A stretch of DNA of 64,000 bases from Impatiens glandulifera. Its lineage: Eukaryota; Streptophyta; Magnoliopsida; Ericales; Balsaminaceae. The stretch is from contig NC_061864.1 of assembly GCF_907164915.1 (NCBI RefSeq), positions 10,423,889-10,487,888 of the forward strand, given 5' to 3'. Of the stretch, positions 39,050-51,517 are shown piece after piece. A program made the translations under genes and the position numbers. Numbering within the stretch: the stretch's first letter is position 1; every line of letters starts with the position of its first letter. A model generated the notes under the pieces. It saw only the letters and a program-made list of their open reading frames with translations. It was not told where the DNA came from and made no database searches.

Positions 39050-39560
39050 CAAACCTAATATAAAATTTAACATTAACGAGCTCAAAGATCCTCAAAAAGA
39101 TTATTGAGCTCATCGACCGCTTCCATCGGTTTTCCAGAAAATATTTCATTTATCATCATAATAATAATATTGTAGAATAAACGCATTGGTTGATCGCGAT
39201 CATTGAACGTCATGCGGTTTCTATCGAGTCAAATAGTTTATCAGAAAATAATCGGGAAAAGAACTCACCAACTCAATCCAAACGAGCTCACAGTTTCTAT
39301 CCAAACATCCCAACAACCGATGAATGACTCACACATTACACACTCAATATCAATCATGTTCCAGAGTAGGCTTCAAATCAAAGTCATTTATTTGCAATGC
39401 AAAAATCGTCAAAATTATCCATGAATGACATTCCATCTAAAAACAAAAATTTTAGAGACAATTTATAATTTCACAACTTCACAAAATATGGACCATCTCC
39501 ACAAACAATGTGTAAGAATTACACAAACTTGAAGGAATCCATATATTGCCAATATAAGAA
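39050..39560 (-). mobile_element. 5'-truncated LINE fragment
   Basis: On the minus strand this resembles the 3' part of the LINE at 11200-14335. For example, minus-strand positions about 39280-39200 align with about 11275-11200 across a stretch ending in a shared TCAATGATCG. No open frame survives. Truncation at the 5' end is the usual LINE outcome. The alignment was made by eye, so the boundaries are approximate. Confidence 0.45.
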
Positions 39561-40039
39561 TAAATCATAAACTTGTGACCCACTGCTTATTATTACATAT
39601 AGAGTTAGTTAAATTGGTTTAATTATACTATAGAGATTCTATATTCTACTATTTTAAATGTGTTAGCTTTTTTTTATAAAATAAAAATCATCACTCTTTG
39701 TTTCCCATAAAACAATTACAAAAATTCATTTGACAAAATTTATGATTTAAATATTTTTCAATAATACAATTAAGAAATTTGATAACTTCTTACCCATTTT
39801 TTTTATTGAACATTAATTCTTAAATTCATTTCCGAACATGAGTTTTGCTATATAAATCCTAACTTTTTACAGATTTGAATTCAAATGTAATTTGTAACTG
39901 TAATTTGGAAAAGATAAAAAAGCTCTTTTATATGGTGTTATCATAATCTAAACTCATAATATACAGCTAGTATAATGGAAGAAGAATCCTTATTTCATAA
40001 TTTACCGTTGATTAGTTATATGAATAATGCATTATTATA

Positions 40040-40175
40040 ATACACGAATGTAGTTCAATGGTAAGAACCGATTTAAGAGATTAAAATATCATGAGTTTAA
40101 TTACAACTTGAAGCACTTTGAGTTGAAGCGGAGGTAATGACGGTAGGGTGTCATGTTAATTCTCCTTAATTTAAA
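40040..40175 (+). mobile_element. Diverged tRNA-derived SINE-like element
   Basis: TAGTTCAATGGTAAGAACCG (from 40051) resembles an A box, and ATGAGTTTAATTACAAC (from 40091) a decayed B box. An A-rich tract (AAAAAAAAATG, about 40174) may be the tail. It is weaker than the copy at 23185. Confidence 0.45.
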
Positions 40176-43100
40176 AAAAAAATGAATAATGAATTATTAT
40201 TCTATATAATAACAAATTCTTTAAATCTAATGTAAGATATTTTTATTTTTTTTAAAACTAAATCCATACATATTTATACATTTTCTATTTTGTCTAAATA
40301 ATTTATTTCTCATTAACCTATATAAAATAAAACAAAAATTGTTTAAAATTAATAATTTGAACAAGGACTTGTGATATGACATTAATATGACGGATTGTAT
40401 TTAATTTATTTGTACTATATTAGCACAATGATAACTAGAGTTAGATATGAGTTATTTGTACGTAGATTATAAATGTTAATTTAATACAAAAATTAATAAT
40501 ATAAGATAGTGACAGACAGGGAGGGAAGAGAAGAGAGGCACACTAATGATTTAAAGTGGAACAATCGTGTTTCATACTAAAACGTGTGGCAGGCTCGTCC
40601 TACTTTATCATCACTAATTTTTATTTATTTTTGTTATTATACTTTATCAATATGATATAACAACTTACACACAAATCAAAACATTTTAAAGAAGTAAACA
40701 AAGAAATACAAATTCAAAAAAAATATGAATATAAAAATGAAAATCCTTATTTGATGATTGGGTAAAATTACACTATTTCAATGCAAGTAATTTATTTATT
40801 TTTGTTATGTTGATTGACATAATTATTTGTGGTGTTATCATTATCACTAATCAAATAATTCTACATTTAATTCTTTACTTTATGTTTGGAACTTTGGATT
40901 GATATTGTAAGTGGAATTGAAATTTAATATTAATATATTAAAATAATTGTAATTATATTTTGGAGGTAAAAAAAACTGGAATTAGATATTAGAAAATTGC
41001 ATAACTTTTTTATTTACTTTGGAAATTAAACCTTGGAACCGGCCGGCCCATTATCTAATTTCTGTTCCAATTAATTCCAGTTATACCATAATCAAACATG
41101 GCATTATAGTTAATATCAAGAGATTATTATTGTAATTTTTTATTTATTAAATTTCCCATTATATATATAATATATATATGGTTGAGAAGTTCCAAAACAA
41201 GCTGGCTAACAACAATATATTAACATGTATTTCAGCTATTATAATAAAAATGGTAATAGTCCTAACTCCTGGATAATATCTGTTAAGATATTGCTTGCAA
41301 AGTTAGCATGGAATATTGGTTTTATTATTCTTATATATAGCCAACAACACTCATTATTTTTTCTTTTATTTGATCATTATTTTAATAGAAATTCATAACT
41401 GAATTTATAAAAATAAATGATCATTTTATAATTAGACTATATATAAAATGGAACAAAATCATAAAAGATAACAAATTAACCTGAAAGTGGGCGCCCAAAA
41501 CAGACCAAGGAGCATCTTTAACAAAAGCCAACCATTTCGCAAAGGAGCATCTTTATTTTTTCATTATTATTTTTCGTTATATTTTATATTAATTATTTTT
41601 ATAATTAACTTTAAAAGTTAAGACAGCAAATTTAATATATTATATTATATAGATTTTTTAAAATTTTAATTTATATTGATTATACTTTCTTTTATTTTAA
41701 ATTATATTTTCTTAAATATTAATTTAATTAATTTTTTACTTAAGTATTATCAATTATTATTATTTTATGATAAAAAATTAATATGTTTAAAATATTAAAC
41801 TAAAAATTATTATATATTTAACATAATATTTTTATATTAATATTTTAAAATTACATTCATAAAATATATGTAAGCATATAAATCTAAGTACACTTATTAT
41901 TCATCCTAATAAAAATAATAAAAAGTGAATTATATGTCAATGAAGTGGAGATCGTTCGTTTAAATTAAAATTCTTTAATTTGATTTTCCAATAATTTTTA
42001 AAATAAAATATGAGAAGTTGGGCCATTTTCAAAGTGGTTGCTATCATTAATTAATTAATTAATTAATTAAGAACTCAAACTCTTTGATGATAAATAATAA
42101 TCAAACTAGGTAAAGGTAGCCTTCTTCTCTATAGACTATAGTCAATTTGCCCGTCAAATTTGAAATTTGTGGGGATTTTTCTTGTTACCTACCTAGCACA
42201 CATTATTTGACGACGTTACTTACCCGTATTAATTCATTTCTAACAATTATTTATTATTTTTAGTTTCTTAGATAATAAGAGATTGCAAATTCATTATTTT
42301 TTTTTATGAAAAAGACCTCTTAATTAAATTAACTTACTCTTGTTTTGATTGAGGCCTTTCATGAGTGTTATAATATCAGTCACCATTCATTCAACGTCGT
42401 ATTATACCCACCAACTCAATTTTCATCCTTAAAGCATTATTAATTGTAAGGAAAAAGAAAAACTGCAAATTATATAAATTTGAATGATTCATATATATTA
42501 TATATTAATTCAAGTATTTTTAATATGATTTAATTCCTTAACTTTAGCAAAGAAAGTCTGAGGTATTTAATATATATATTTAAGCTTTTCCTCTTTTTTG
42601 GGTTTACTAATGACAATTGTCGGCTGTTAAGATAGTCAAGTGTTGGTTGGTGGTTATGAATTATGTAATTAATTTTGTATTATATATTACTTGTTAGTAA
42701 CTTTTTATTTTATTTTATATTTGTATTTGAAATTGTGTTGATTAGTGTTTTCTAACCTTCCGACACTGGGTTAATTATGTCATACGTTTTGTTCTAATTG
42801 CGATATTGTGAGCTTGTAAAAGGAGCCTAGGGCCAAGGATGTGTTATATTAGCATTTCTTCTCATTTTTATCTATTTTTTACTTCAATTCGGATGGTTAT
42901 TTCTAAATTTTTAGTTTGTATTTGGAGTTATCTTACATAAAATAATATAACTATTCATACTTACTATCAATTTAGTTTTTAGTTTTTCTTGTCCCAATCT
43001 TCTTTATAGCCTCAGTCATTATCTTTTTGTATGTTTTTTTTTGACATATATGCTTTATATCTTTTTTGTATGATTTAAGTGGTTGATTCATTAACATGTA

Positions 43101-43513
43101 GTAAAGATTTGATGGAATTAGAATGATTATGATTCTGTTACTAATTTTGAAGAAAAATTAGATGGTCATTTAATAAAAAAAAAATATTTTATAGTCTAAA
43201 TACCATTTAAGTTAGTGCATACCAAAAAATAATGCATAGAAATAAAGTATTTGGAAAAGTGTTTGTTTTGCATCATCATCATCATCGTCTCTCTCCTCTG
43301 GCTACGGCTGTGGCTTTGACCTGTTAAAACTATTACATTTATAATAATATAACAGGCCGCCATTAACGATTGATCGGATAATTCCAGTATGGAGCTCAGC
43401 TCATCATCATCATCATAAAAGTCAGACTCATCTTCATTCCGTGTTTTATCTACTAATTCCCTCCACCAACATCCATTTCCATCTTCTCCCATCCCATCCC
43501 ATTCATCATCATC

Positions 43514-45013
43514 ATGCCCCCGGAAAATCAGCTTCTCTTTGCTGCTTTAACGGCCATCTCTGTATGCTTTCTTGTTAGATTCTTCCTCAAAACTTCGATT
43601 CTATACCTTCTTCGGAGATGGTGGAAATCGATGACCGACGTTTTTCATGCATATCAGTTCTATAAAGTTCCGCAGTTCAACGAGCATCTACAGGAAAACC
43701 AACTCTACCGAAAGGTAACCACTTATCTCAATTCATTGGCTTCCTCGGAGGATCTAGAGTTCGCAAATCTCTTCTCCGGTAACAAGTCCAATGAAATCAA
43801 TCTCGTCCTTGATCCACATCAGACCGTCGCCGATAAGTTTCTCGGCGCTAAAGTGTTCTGGAATAACGAGAAGTCGGAGAGGGACTGTTCTAGAGTTCTG
43901 GTACTCAAGATTCGGAGAAGCGATAAGCGTCGGATTCTCCAACCTTATCTTCAGCATATACACGCCGTTTACGACGAAATCGAGCAGAGAAGGAAGGAGG
44001 TGAGGCTGTTCTTCAACGCTGAAGCCGCGAATTCAAACGGACGATGGAGATCGGTGCCTTTCACACATCCAGCAACGATAGACACCATCGCCATGGAATC
44101 AGATCTTAAGAACAAGATAAAGTCCGATCTGGAAACGTTTCTTAAATCGAAACAGTATTATCATCGGTTAGGTCGTGTATGGAAACGGAGTTACCTTCTC
44201 TACGGACCTTCCGGTACCGGAAAATCTAGCTTCGCAGCAGGAATGGCGAAATTCCTAAGCTACGATGTTTATCACATCGATTTGTCAAAAATTCAAGACG
44301 ATTCAGATATGAAGATGCTGTTATTACAAACGACGCCGAAATCAATAATCCTAATCGAAGATCTGGATCGATACCTAGCGGAGAAATCAGCTTCTGGATT
44401 GAGTCTTTCTAGTATGTTAAACTTCATGGACGGAATATTCTCCTGCTGCGGCGAAGAACGTATCATGATCTTCACTATGAACTGTAAAGAACAAACAGAT
44501 CCGTCGATTCTCAGGCCAGGAAGAATCGACGTTCACGTACAGTTTACTTTATGCAATTTCACTACATTCAAGAGCTTAGCCAGCAGTTACTTAGGGCTTA
44601 AAGAACACAAGCTTTTCCCTCAAGTTGAAGAGATGTTCCAAAGCGGAGTATCAACCCTAAGTCAAGCCGAGATTGGAGAAATCATGATTTCAAATCGTTC
44701 CTCGCCTAGCCGAGCACTCAAATCGGTTATAAATGCTCTGCAAACGAAACGTGAGATTCCCGGGCAGGACGAAGTCAGGCAGAGGCTAATCAAGAGCGGA
44801 TCGGGGAGGCCGCCGCCGCCTCCGGCGGCGGCGCCGACGACGACGGAGGAGGAGATTGAGTCGACGTCGATCTTCTCGAGAGAAGGCGGTTCACATATCA
44901 AGAAATTGTATGGGCTTCTGAGGGCGAAGAGTAGCAGGAGGGGGGAATCATTGGATTTGGATTCGATTGAGAAAGAGAATAATTTATCTCATCTTCAAGA
45001 GAATCAACCATAG
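43514..45013 (+). CDS. AAA ATPase of the plant ASD/BCS1-like family
   Basis: An intronless frame of 499 residues, as is common in this family. One N-terminal hydrophobic segment (about residues 8-33) precedes the AAA-associated region (WRSVPFTHPATIDTIAMESD, about 178-196). Walker A is GPSGTGKS (231-238), Walker B is IILIEDLD (278-285), and the second region of homology ends SILRPGRID with arginines at 334 and 337. The tail has a run of five prolines and alanines (about 434-445). Relatives are membrane-anchored AAA proteins of mitochondria or ER with roles in stress and development; it most resembles the group annotated AAA-ATPase At2g46620-like, from memory. Substrate unknown. Confidence 0.93.
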   Translation: MPPENQLLFAALTAISVCFLVRFFLKTSILYLLRRWWKSMTDVFHAYQFYKVPQFNEHLQENQLYRKVTTYLNSLASSEDLEFANLFSGNKSNEINLVLDPHQTVADKFLGAKVFWNNEKSERDCSRVLVLKIRRSDKRRILQPYLQHIHAVYDEIEQRRKEVRLFFNAEAANSNGRWRSVPFTHPATIDTIAMESDLKNKIKSDLETFLKSKQYYHRLGRVWKRSYLLYGPSGTGKSSFAAGMAKFLSYDVYHIDLSKIQDDSDMKMLLLQTTPKSIILIEDLDRYLAEKSASGLSLSSMLNFMDGIFSCCGEERIMIFTMNCKEQTDPSILRPGRIDVHVQFTLCNFTTFKSLASSYLGLKEHKLFPQVEEMFQSGVSTLSQAEIGEIMISNRSSPSRALKSVINALQTKREIPGQDEVRQRLIKSGSGRPPPPPAAAPTTTEEEIESTSIFSREGGSHIKKLYGLLRAKSSRRGESLDLDSIEKENNLSHLQENQP

Positions 45014-46347
45014 GTAAAATGGAATTTCAATAAATTTTCCCTGTATTTGTTTGTTTGATTGTTTGTTATTTTGATTTCTTAGGTTAAAATATAATTCATT
45101 GATCACGTAACAGTGATTTGTTTATTGCATTATTATTATATATATATATTTTTTACAATATTCGAATAGAAATCGGCCAAATAATTGTGGCAATTATTTT
45201 GGATAATTTAATGAAGAGATGAATGATTTTGTGGAGAACATGTTATAATTATTGAATGGTTATCATTGATTGAGATTATTATAATTTTGGAAGGTGAAGA
45301 TGATGCCTGGATTCTATTTTTGACACTCATTCCAATCTAGTGGGTTGTACGTGTGTTATAAGTTAATGGGTTATTTAAATAATCTAAATACGTGTTATAA
45401 AAGTTTCAATTATTTGATGAAATAATTTATAAAATATTAATATTTAATCCAATCATTTAGAAAAAGGGATGATGAATAAACTGTAGAATATTCTACTAGC
45501 TATTAGTAGGAATAAAATATTTCTTTATCACTTTATTTTTGAAATATTATTCATTTATGTTTTATTTGGACAACCATTTTTTCTTGTTTAGATACAACAA
45601 GGGTTAGATTGAGTCTATTTATTGATGTAAATTGAAATTTCAGATTTATTTTTAAAAATAAATTGTGATTCTACCGATAAAGTTATAAAAACGAGATTTT
45701 GTATCGATTTTAAATTGCGTTAATTTATTATTTATTTCATATCACTAATTGAACAATCGAATTTTAACGAATGAATTGTTTTGACAATTGAATTTTAAAG
45801 AATTGATAGTCAAAATTAGCTGAAATTTGATAGTTAAACTAGTAAAATTATTATTTATTATTTATTATATTTATAAATAACACTTAAATCATAAATTAAC
45901 CATATTTGAAACACCATTTGAAAAAAAAAATTAATTTGTTTAACTTTAATCCTATAGAATCTCAAATAATAAGGTTCTAACTAATTAATTCGACCATTCA
46001 ATTTTTTTTATTATTATTTTATTTATGTGATATATTGGTTGAGTTTTTTTTATCATGAATGGTGTATCGATAAATAATTATAAATTTTGTTTAGTTTTAA
46101 CCTTTGTTCTATACTTCTCTATGGATAAATTCCAATTTAAATAATATATTAGAACATTTTAATATTGGATAAAAAAAAAATCATAAAGTTTGCATTTGCA
46201 TCTGTTATCAAAACTTAGGGGTTACTTTTATACTCTATGCTAACTGGAGCCTCCCGCCTCTCTCTGTAACCCAACCGGGCGGCGGGGAAAAGTGGAATCA
46301 GATTGTTAGAGAGAAAGATAACCGAAGACGGCGAAGAGTAAGCAGCA
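45014..46347. other. Intergenic region between the AAA ATPase and MYG1 genes
   Basis: 3' UTR of the ATPase gene followed by AT-rich DNA with no recognised repeat or exon. The last 130 bases are the probable promoter and leader of the MYG1 gene. Confidence 0.5.
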
Positions 46348-49300
46348 ATGTTCGGAGCTGCTGGTAGATTATGCCGTAGTTTTACTGGATTACCAAAATC
46401 GAACTTCTTCCTCAACAAAAGTAAGTTTTTCTCTTCAGCAACCGTTGTGAAACGTGTCGGCACTCACAATGGAAAGTTTCACTGCGACGAAGCTCTTGCC
46501 TGCTTCATGATTCGTTGCACTGACAGATTCTCTGGCGCTCAAATCATCCGAACCAGAGATCCTGAGGTACTTGTAGTTTAGATTCCAGCATTAACAGAAT
46601 TAGATTTTATTGTATAGAGTTAATAATCTCAATCTGGCATTTGCGTCTTCTGAAAAGGTATTGGAAACGCTTGATGCGGTTCTAGATGTTGGTGGAATTT
46701 ACGATCCGACTAGAGATCGTTACGATCATCATCAGGCAGGCTTTGAGGAGATCTTCTCTAATGGATTCCGCACCAAACTCAGTAGTGCTGGTCTGGTTTA
46801 TAAGGTTTTGTTCTTCGTATATCATCATAACTCGAATCTACAATCAAATTCTTCACTAGATAAGATTATTTCGTGTTTCTCAATTCTCTGCAGCATTATG
46901 GAGAGGATATTATTGCGAAAGAGATCAAACTTGATTGCAGCCATCCCAATGTGAAGCAGTTATATATTGCTATCTATAAGAACTTTATTGAGGTATGGAA
47001 TTTTTATTCATTTTCCATTGATTCACAAACTTCTACTCACAGAGATTTCAGTGAACAGGCTATTGATGCTATTGACAATGGAATTAGAGAATATAACACC
47101 AAGAAATCTCCAAAGTACATAAATAACACAGACTTGTCCTCCAGAGTTAATAGATTGAATCTGAACTATTTGGATACTGATCAATCTATAGAGAGGGAGA
47201 ACATGGCCTTCCAACAGGCAATGGCTCTGTCTGGGAGCGAGCTTTTAGAGGTATTAGTGTTCTTTCAATACTTTTTGTCATATGATAGAAAACCTTTTGC
47301 ACAATTCATTGACGAAAATGTGTATTACTAATAAGATTCTGTTCTCAGAGCATTCATTTTCATGCAAAATCATGGTTACCAGCACGATCAATTGTGAAGG
47401 ACAGTATTATGGCAAGAAAAGATGTAGATTCAAGTGGAGAAATTATGGTGCTGAGTAGATCCTGCCCTGTAAGTGCAAATTACATGCTTTAAGCCTTTAA
47501 CTGAAATTTTACTTTTTCATCTCCTTCTCTCTCCCTTCCCCCTTACATTTTGTGTTTGTGCTATCTGTTATGATCCAAATCCGTAACCAAGGGTTTAAAG
47601 GAGAATGTACAAGAAGCCCTAACCCTACCCTACCGGCTGTAAACGAGTCGAGCTCAAAAAAATTCCAACTGCTCGAACTCGATTGAGTGCCAAAATTAAG
47701 GCTCGAGCTCGAACTCAAAACAAGTGTTCAAACTCGACTCGATTAACTTGGTTTAACCGAGTTCAAGAGCTCGATTCAATTAGCTCGATTTAATGCTCGA
47801 ACTCGACTCGAAACATCCAAAATTAAAACATATCAACTAAAAATAGTTTCAATATATCAAAAGTTCACAGCGAAGTGAGCAAAGATATATAATCATTAAT
47901 TTCACCTAAAACATAATCATTCCATCAAATACAACATATTAAACCTTACACATTAAAACCCAGATTTATACATGGATAAAAGAGAGGAGATTTATACATG
48001 GGTAAAAGAGAGGAGCAATGATTGCATTTTGCCTTTTTATTTTAATCCATCGTAACAATTTCAAAATCATTCTAAACACTTGATGTTTTTATTATTTTAT
48101 TGATATGAAAACCTTCTTTCTCCTGTTCTTCGGAAATTTGATTTTTGTGTGTTTCTTTTTCATCAATACTAATAGAATTTAAACTCCATTCTTCCTAGTG
48201 TTTCATCTTGTTGAGATTCATCACCAACTTCATTGCTTTCAATTTCAGCTATACCACTATCTACTTCAACAAGATGAAACACTAGGAAAATGTGGAGTTA
48301 AATTCTACTAGTATTATGAGGAAGAAGCACAACAAAATCCAGAAGAACAGGAGAAAAAATGTTTTCATATCAATAAAAGAAGAAAAACGTTAAATGTTTG
48401 GATTAATTTTGAAATTGTTAAAGTAAAAAGGCAAAATGCAATCAATTCTTCACTCTTTTATCAATGTATAAATCTGGGTTTTAATATGTTCTATTCTATG
48501 GTATAATTATGTTTTAGGTGAAAGGAATGATTCTATATGTTTGTTCACTTTGTTTGTGAACTTGTGGTATATTGAATCTATGTTTTAATTGTCGAGTTCG
48601 AGCAATCGAGCCGAGCTCGGTTAAACCCAAGCTAGTCGAGTTCGAACACTTGTTTTGAGCTCGAGTTCGAACCATTGGAATTTTGTCGAGCTCGAGTAGA
48701 CCTTTACTCGAGCTTGACTCGTTTACAGCGCTCCCTACTTACAACTCTAACATGGACTTGTTAAGTCCTAGGTTGAAATGAATCCAAGAAAGAGGTTTGG
48801 TTTAGATTCATTTTAAGACAACTTTATTTGTTTTCTATCATCACGAGGATTCACAAATAGAGAAATCTTTTGTTAGCATCTATCCACTTCTTGATTCTTA
48901 TTAAAATTCCCAAGTCATTGCATAACTATGTTGTTTTTTCTAGTGTACCCATATGTTTCATTTGAATGTTTTTTCTAAATATGATCCCATCTAGATCCAC
49001 ACCTGGATGAGAAAACCTGTCAAAATATATTCCAAATAGGGATTTAAGTTATGTATCTTTGAATACCTTGTATGTTAGACCTTCTTTTCTCCTTACCGAT
49101 ATGTATGACAAGTTTTGAAGCACAAAAAGGAAAGAAAATCAGAGAATAGTGCAGGTGTTTTGGTTTTCTACATGAGATGAAGATACATAATTTAGTATCA
49201 TTTGACATAGATTTAGAATCCTAATCGGGGCTATATATTTGTAGTGGAAGCTTCACATATTCGAGCTAGAGGAGGAGATGAAGATTGGTTCTTCCATCAA

Positions 49301-49630
49301 ATATGTTATTTATCAGGTAATTTACTCATACGAATCTGGCAAACGATGTTATATGCATACAAATCTGGCAAACGATGGTACTTAAAATCTACAACGATGC
49401 AGGATGATAGGAGTCAAAAGTGGAGAGTGCAGGCAGTAGCAGTCTCACCTGGTAAATTTGAAAGCAGAAAACCTCTACCTTCTTCTTGGAGAGGTTTAAA
49501 CGATGAAGAACTCTCTAAAGTTGCAGGTATCTCCGATTGTACCTTTGTGCATAGTAGTGGTTTTATTGGCGGTAATCGTAACTATGAGGGTGTCCTGTCT
49601 ATGGCAAGAACATCTCTAGTTACATCATAA
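46348..49630 (+). CDS. MYG1 family DHH-type exonuclease (UPF0160)
   Basis: Seven exons (46348-46566, 46658-46804, 46894-46992, 47059-47250, 47349-47468, 49245-49316, 49403-49630) close to 358 residues. The first 35 residues are basic and Ser/Phe-rich without acids, resembling a mitochondrial presequence. The metal-binding motif THNGKFHCDEAL (H40, H45, D47) and the DHH triad RYDHHQ (D96-H98) are intact. The family end (WRVQAVAVSPGKFESRKPLP, GLNDEELSKVAGI, DCTFVHSSGFIGGN) is also present. Animal and yeast MYG1 is a 3'-5' RNA exonuclease acting in nucleus and mitochondria; function in plants is inferred. Intron 6 (47469-49244, 1.78 kb) is far longer than the others (about 66-98 bp) because of a fold-back transposon. 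Confidence 0.94.
47636..48729. mobile_element. 1.1-kb fold-back (long-TIR) transposon in intron 6 of the MYG1 gene
   Basis: The left end GCTGTAAACGAGTCGAGCTC is the inverse of the right end (...GACTCGTTTACAGC). Homology continues inward through TCGAGCTCGAAC-type sequence to a shared inner block (TAGTGTTTCATCTTGTTGA near 48205-48226 and its inverse near 48266-48287). The two arms are about 550 and 460 bp and nearly meet, leaving a loop of only about 40 bp. The left arm has an extra 25-bp tandem duplication (GATTTATACATGG...AGAGAGGA at about 47967 and 47990). No transposase frame exists. An exact target-site duplication was not found, so the superfamily (hAT-like by terminal sequence) is uncertain. 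Confidence 0.85.
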
Positions 49631-49859
49631 TATTATGCTCACCCCCTTATACCTGAATTCTTTGTTTTAGAGATGTACCAATAGTTGGTATTTTGTCTAA
49701 ATTACCAAACTTGTTATATCTTTCATAAAATTAAATTTCAAATCTTCTTGGAAGTAATTTATTACAGATGAGTTGGGAAAGAATGAGAAAAGGAAATAGA
49801 TAAATACATGAATACATACAAATTTTGTACAGGTTAAGGAATTAGATAAATAAATAAAG

Positions 49860-50546
49860 TCATGCATCATCTCTTCTTCTACGTTTTGCACATGTTGAGG
49901 CAGTTTCCAAGTCCCCAACGAAGAAAAGGATCTTATCCAGAATCCCCGATCTCGGTTCATCATCTTCAGTATGTCGGTTTTCGATAGGGAGGCCAAGTTC
50001 AGGCGCCTTGTAATGGTTAGAACCCAAATGGAGTTGAATTTCACCTTTGTGAACAAGATAATAGTCACTGCCTTCTCTTATTATCTTCAGCCCTCTATAA
50101 TAAACCAAACCATAAAAACCAACATATGAATCCATAAAAAGAGATCATCGTATGAAATAAACTCACAGTCCAACCCGATCACAACGATCTTGGACTTCAT
50201 ATACCACTTTCCATGTTTTGGATGATTGAGAAGGCGTGTAAAAGGAAACTCGATTATCTCCCCATCTTTTCTTGAATAGATTTAACCACACTTCATTGAC
50301 CGAACCCAAGACATTCCACCTCCTACACACTTGAAGATCATTACAAGGCAAAGTTATTGTACGAAAATGTTAGGATCAGATGACGACGGAGGAGGAGGAG
50401 AAGGATTGGAAATTGAGATCGAATCATTTGATTTGATTTGATTAATGATTGTACATATCTGACTGACCTTGTTGAATTGTTGCGAGGTTCTGATGATCTA
50501 ATAAACAGAAGATCTTCAGGCACAGATCCGTAGACAGATTCTCCAT
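49860..50546 (-). CDS. Small F-box protein
   Basis: Three exons on the minus strand (50546-50468, 50329-50167, 50094-49860) close to 158 residues. The N-terminal F-box starts at once: ENLSTDLCLKIFCLLDHQNL, ATIQQVCRRWNVLGSVNEVW, LNLFKKRW. No Kelch, LRR or WD repeats follow; instead there is a compact region (TWKVVYEVQDRCDRVGLGLK, IIREGSDYYLVHKGEIQLHL) and a basic tail KRRRRDDA that could be a nuclear signal. F-box proteins recruit substrates to SCF ubiquitin ligases through SKP1; the substrate is unknown. The gene converges with the MYG1 gene, with 229 bp between stops. Confidence 0.88.
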
Positions 50547-51517
50547 AACCGCTGCTGAATGATTGAACTAACTGGTCGAGATCTGAGTTTTGTGTGTGTC
50601 AGAGAGAGAGAAATGCGAATGAACAGCATTTCTCTCTTGCCACACGTTAGATAGAATCCTAGAATTATCTTTTTTTTTTCTTCTAATTTTTTAACATAAA
50701 TTTTGAAAAATAAATATACCATTAATCTTAATTTTTTTAAGTAATTTAATTTTAGTAATAGTTAAAACTTGTATAAATAAGTCCAACAAGATATTATCAT
50801 TGAACAAATGGTGCAAAAAAACCAGTGTGTATTGGTTAATCTAATTCATTTTTATCAATTCAATCCTTAATTAGTATTACTCTTAGTTTCTTATTATTGA
50901 TTGAGTGCTAACGCAATTCATTAAAATTAAAATTTTAATTTCAATACCTTTAGCTTACCTCCAATGTTTGTGTGTGAATCATGGTTCATAATAGTTTTTT
51001 GCCTTCTATTTTGTTAATATATAGAAAGTGTATTAAATTAGTAACTTTTTATAAGGCTTGTTTTACTTTTTTTTCTTCTTTTTTAAATAAACTAGTTTTT
51101 GCAATTATTTGATGGTAAAATGAGTTATTTGATAAAGTTAATTAATTTGTGATAAAGCTAATTGATAGTGAGTTGATAATTTATCTAAATTAAATTTAAA
51201 TTATATTCTTAGTCTATATAATATTGAAGATAAGATTTATAGAAAAATTGTTAAAATAAAGTTATTGATAAGTAATAAAATGAAATGTTAACAAATTAAA
51301 AAATGCTTAAAATATCTAAAAGTATCATTTTACAAAAATATATATATATTGAGAGACAAGTTTTAAAGGCATCTTAGAATAAAATGTTTACAAATAAAAT
51401 GTATACATTTTTATCTTTATTTTTTTTATATAAGTTTTATATTAAGAAAACACATTTTTAATACACAACAGCTAATGTTCCCTTGAACTCAAATTGTAGG
51501 AGTATCATTTTTAATAT

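Larger units (their letters stand above)
38012..43513. other. Large AT-rich intergenic region
   Basis: Next to the cytochrome b5 gene is its leader and promoter. The region then holds a 50-bp tandem duplication (38911-39010), a LINE tail (about 39050-39560), a SINE-like element (about 40040-40175), a (TTAA)n run near 42048-42071 and otherwise AT-rich DNA. Positions 43265-43513 are the leader side of the AAA ATPase gene, with CATCAT runs. I see no gene. Confidence 0.5.
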
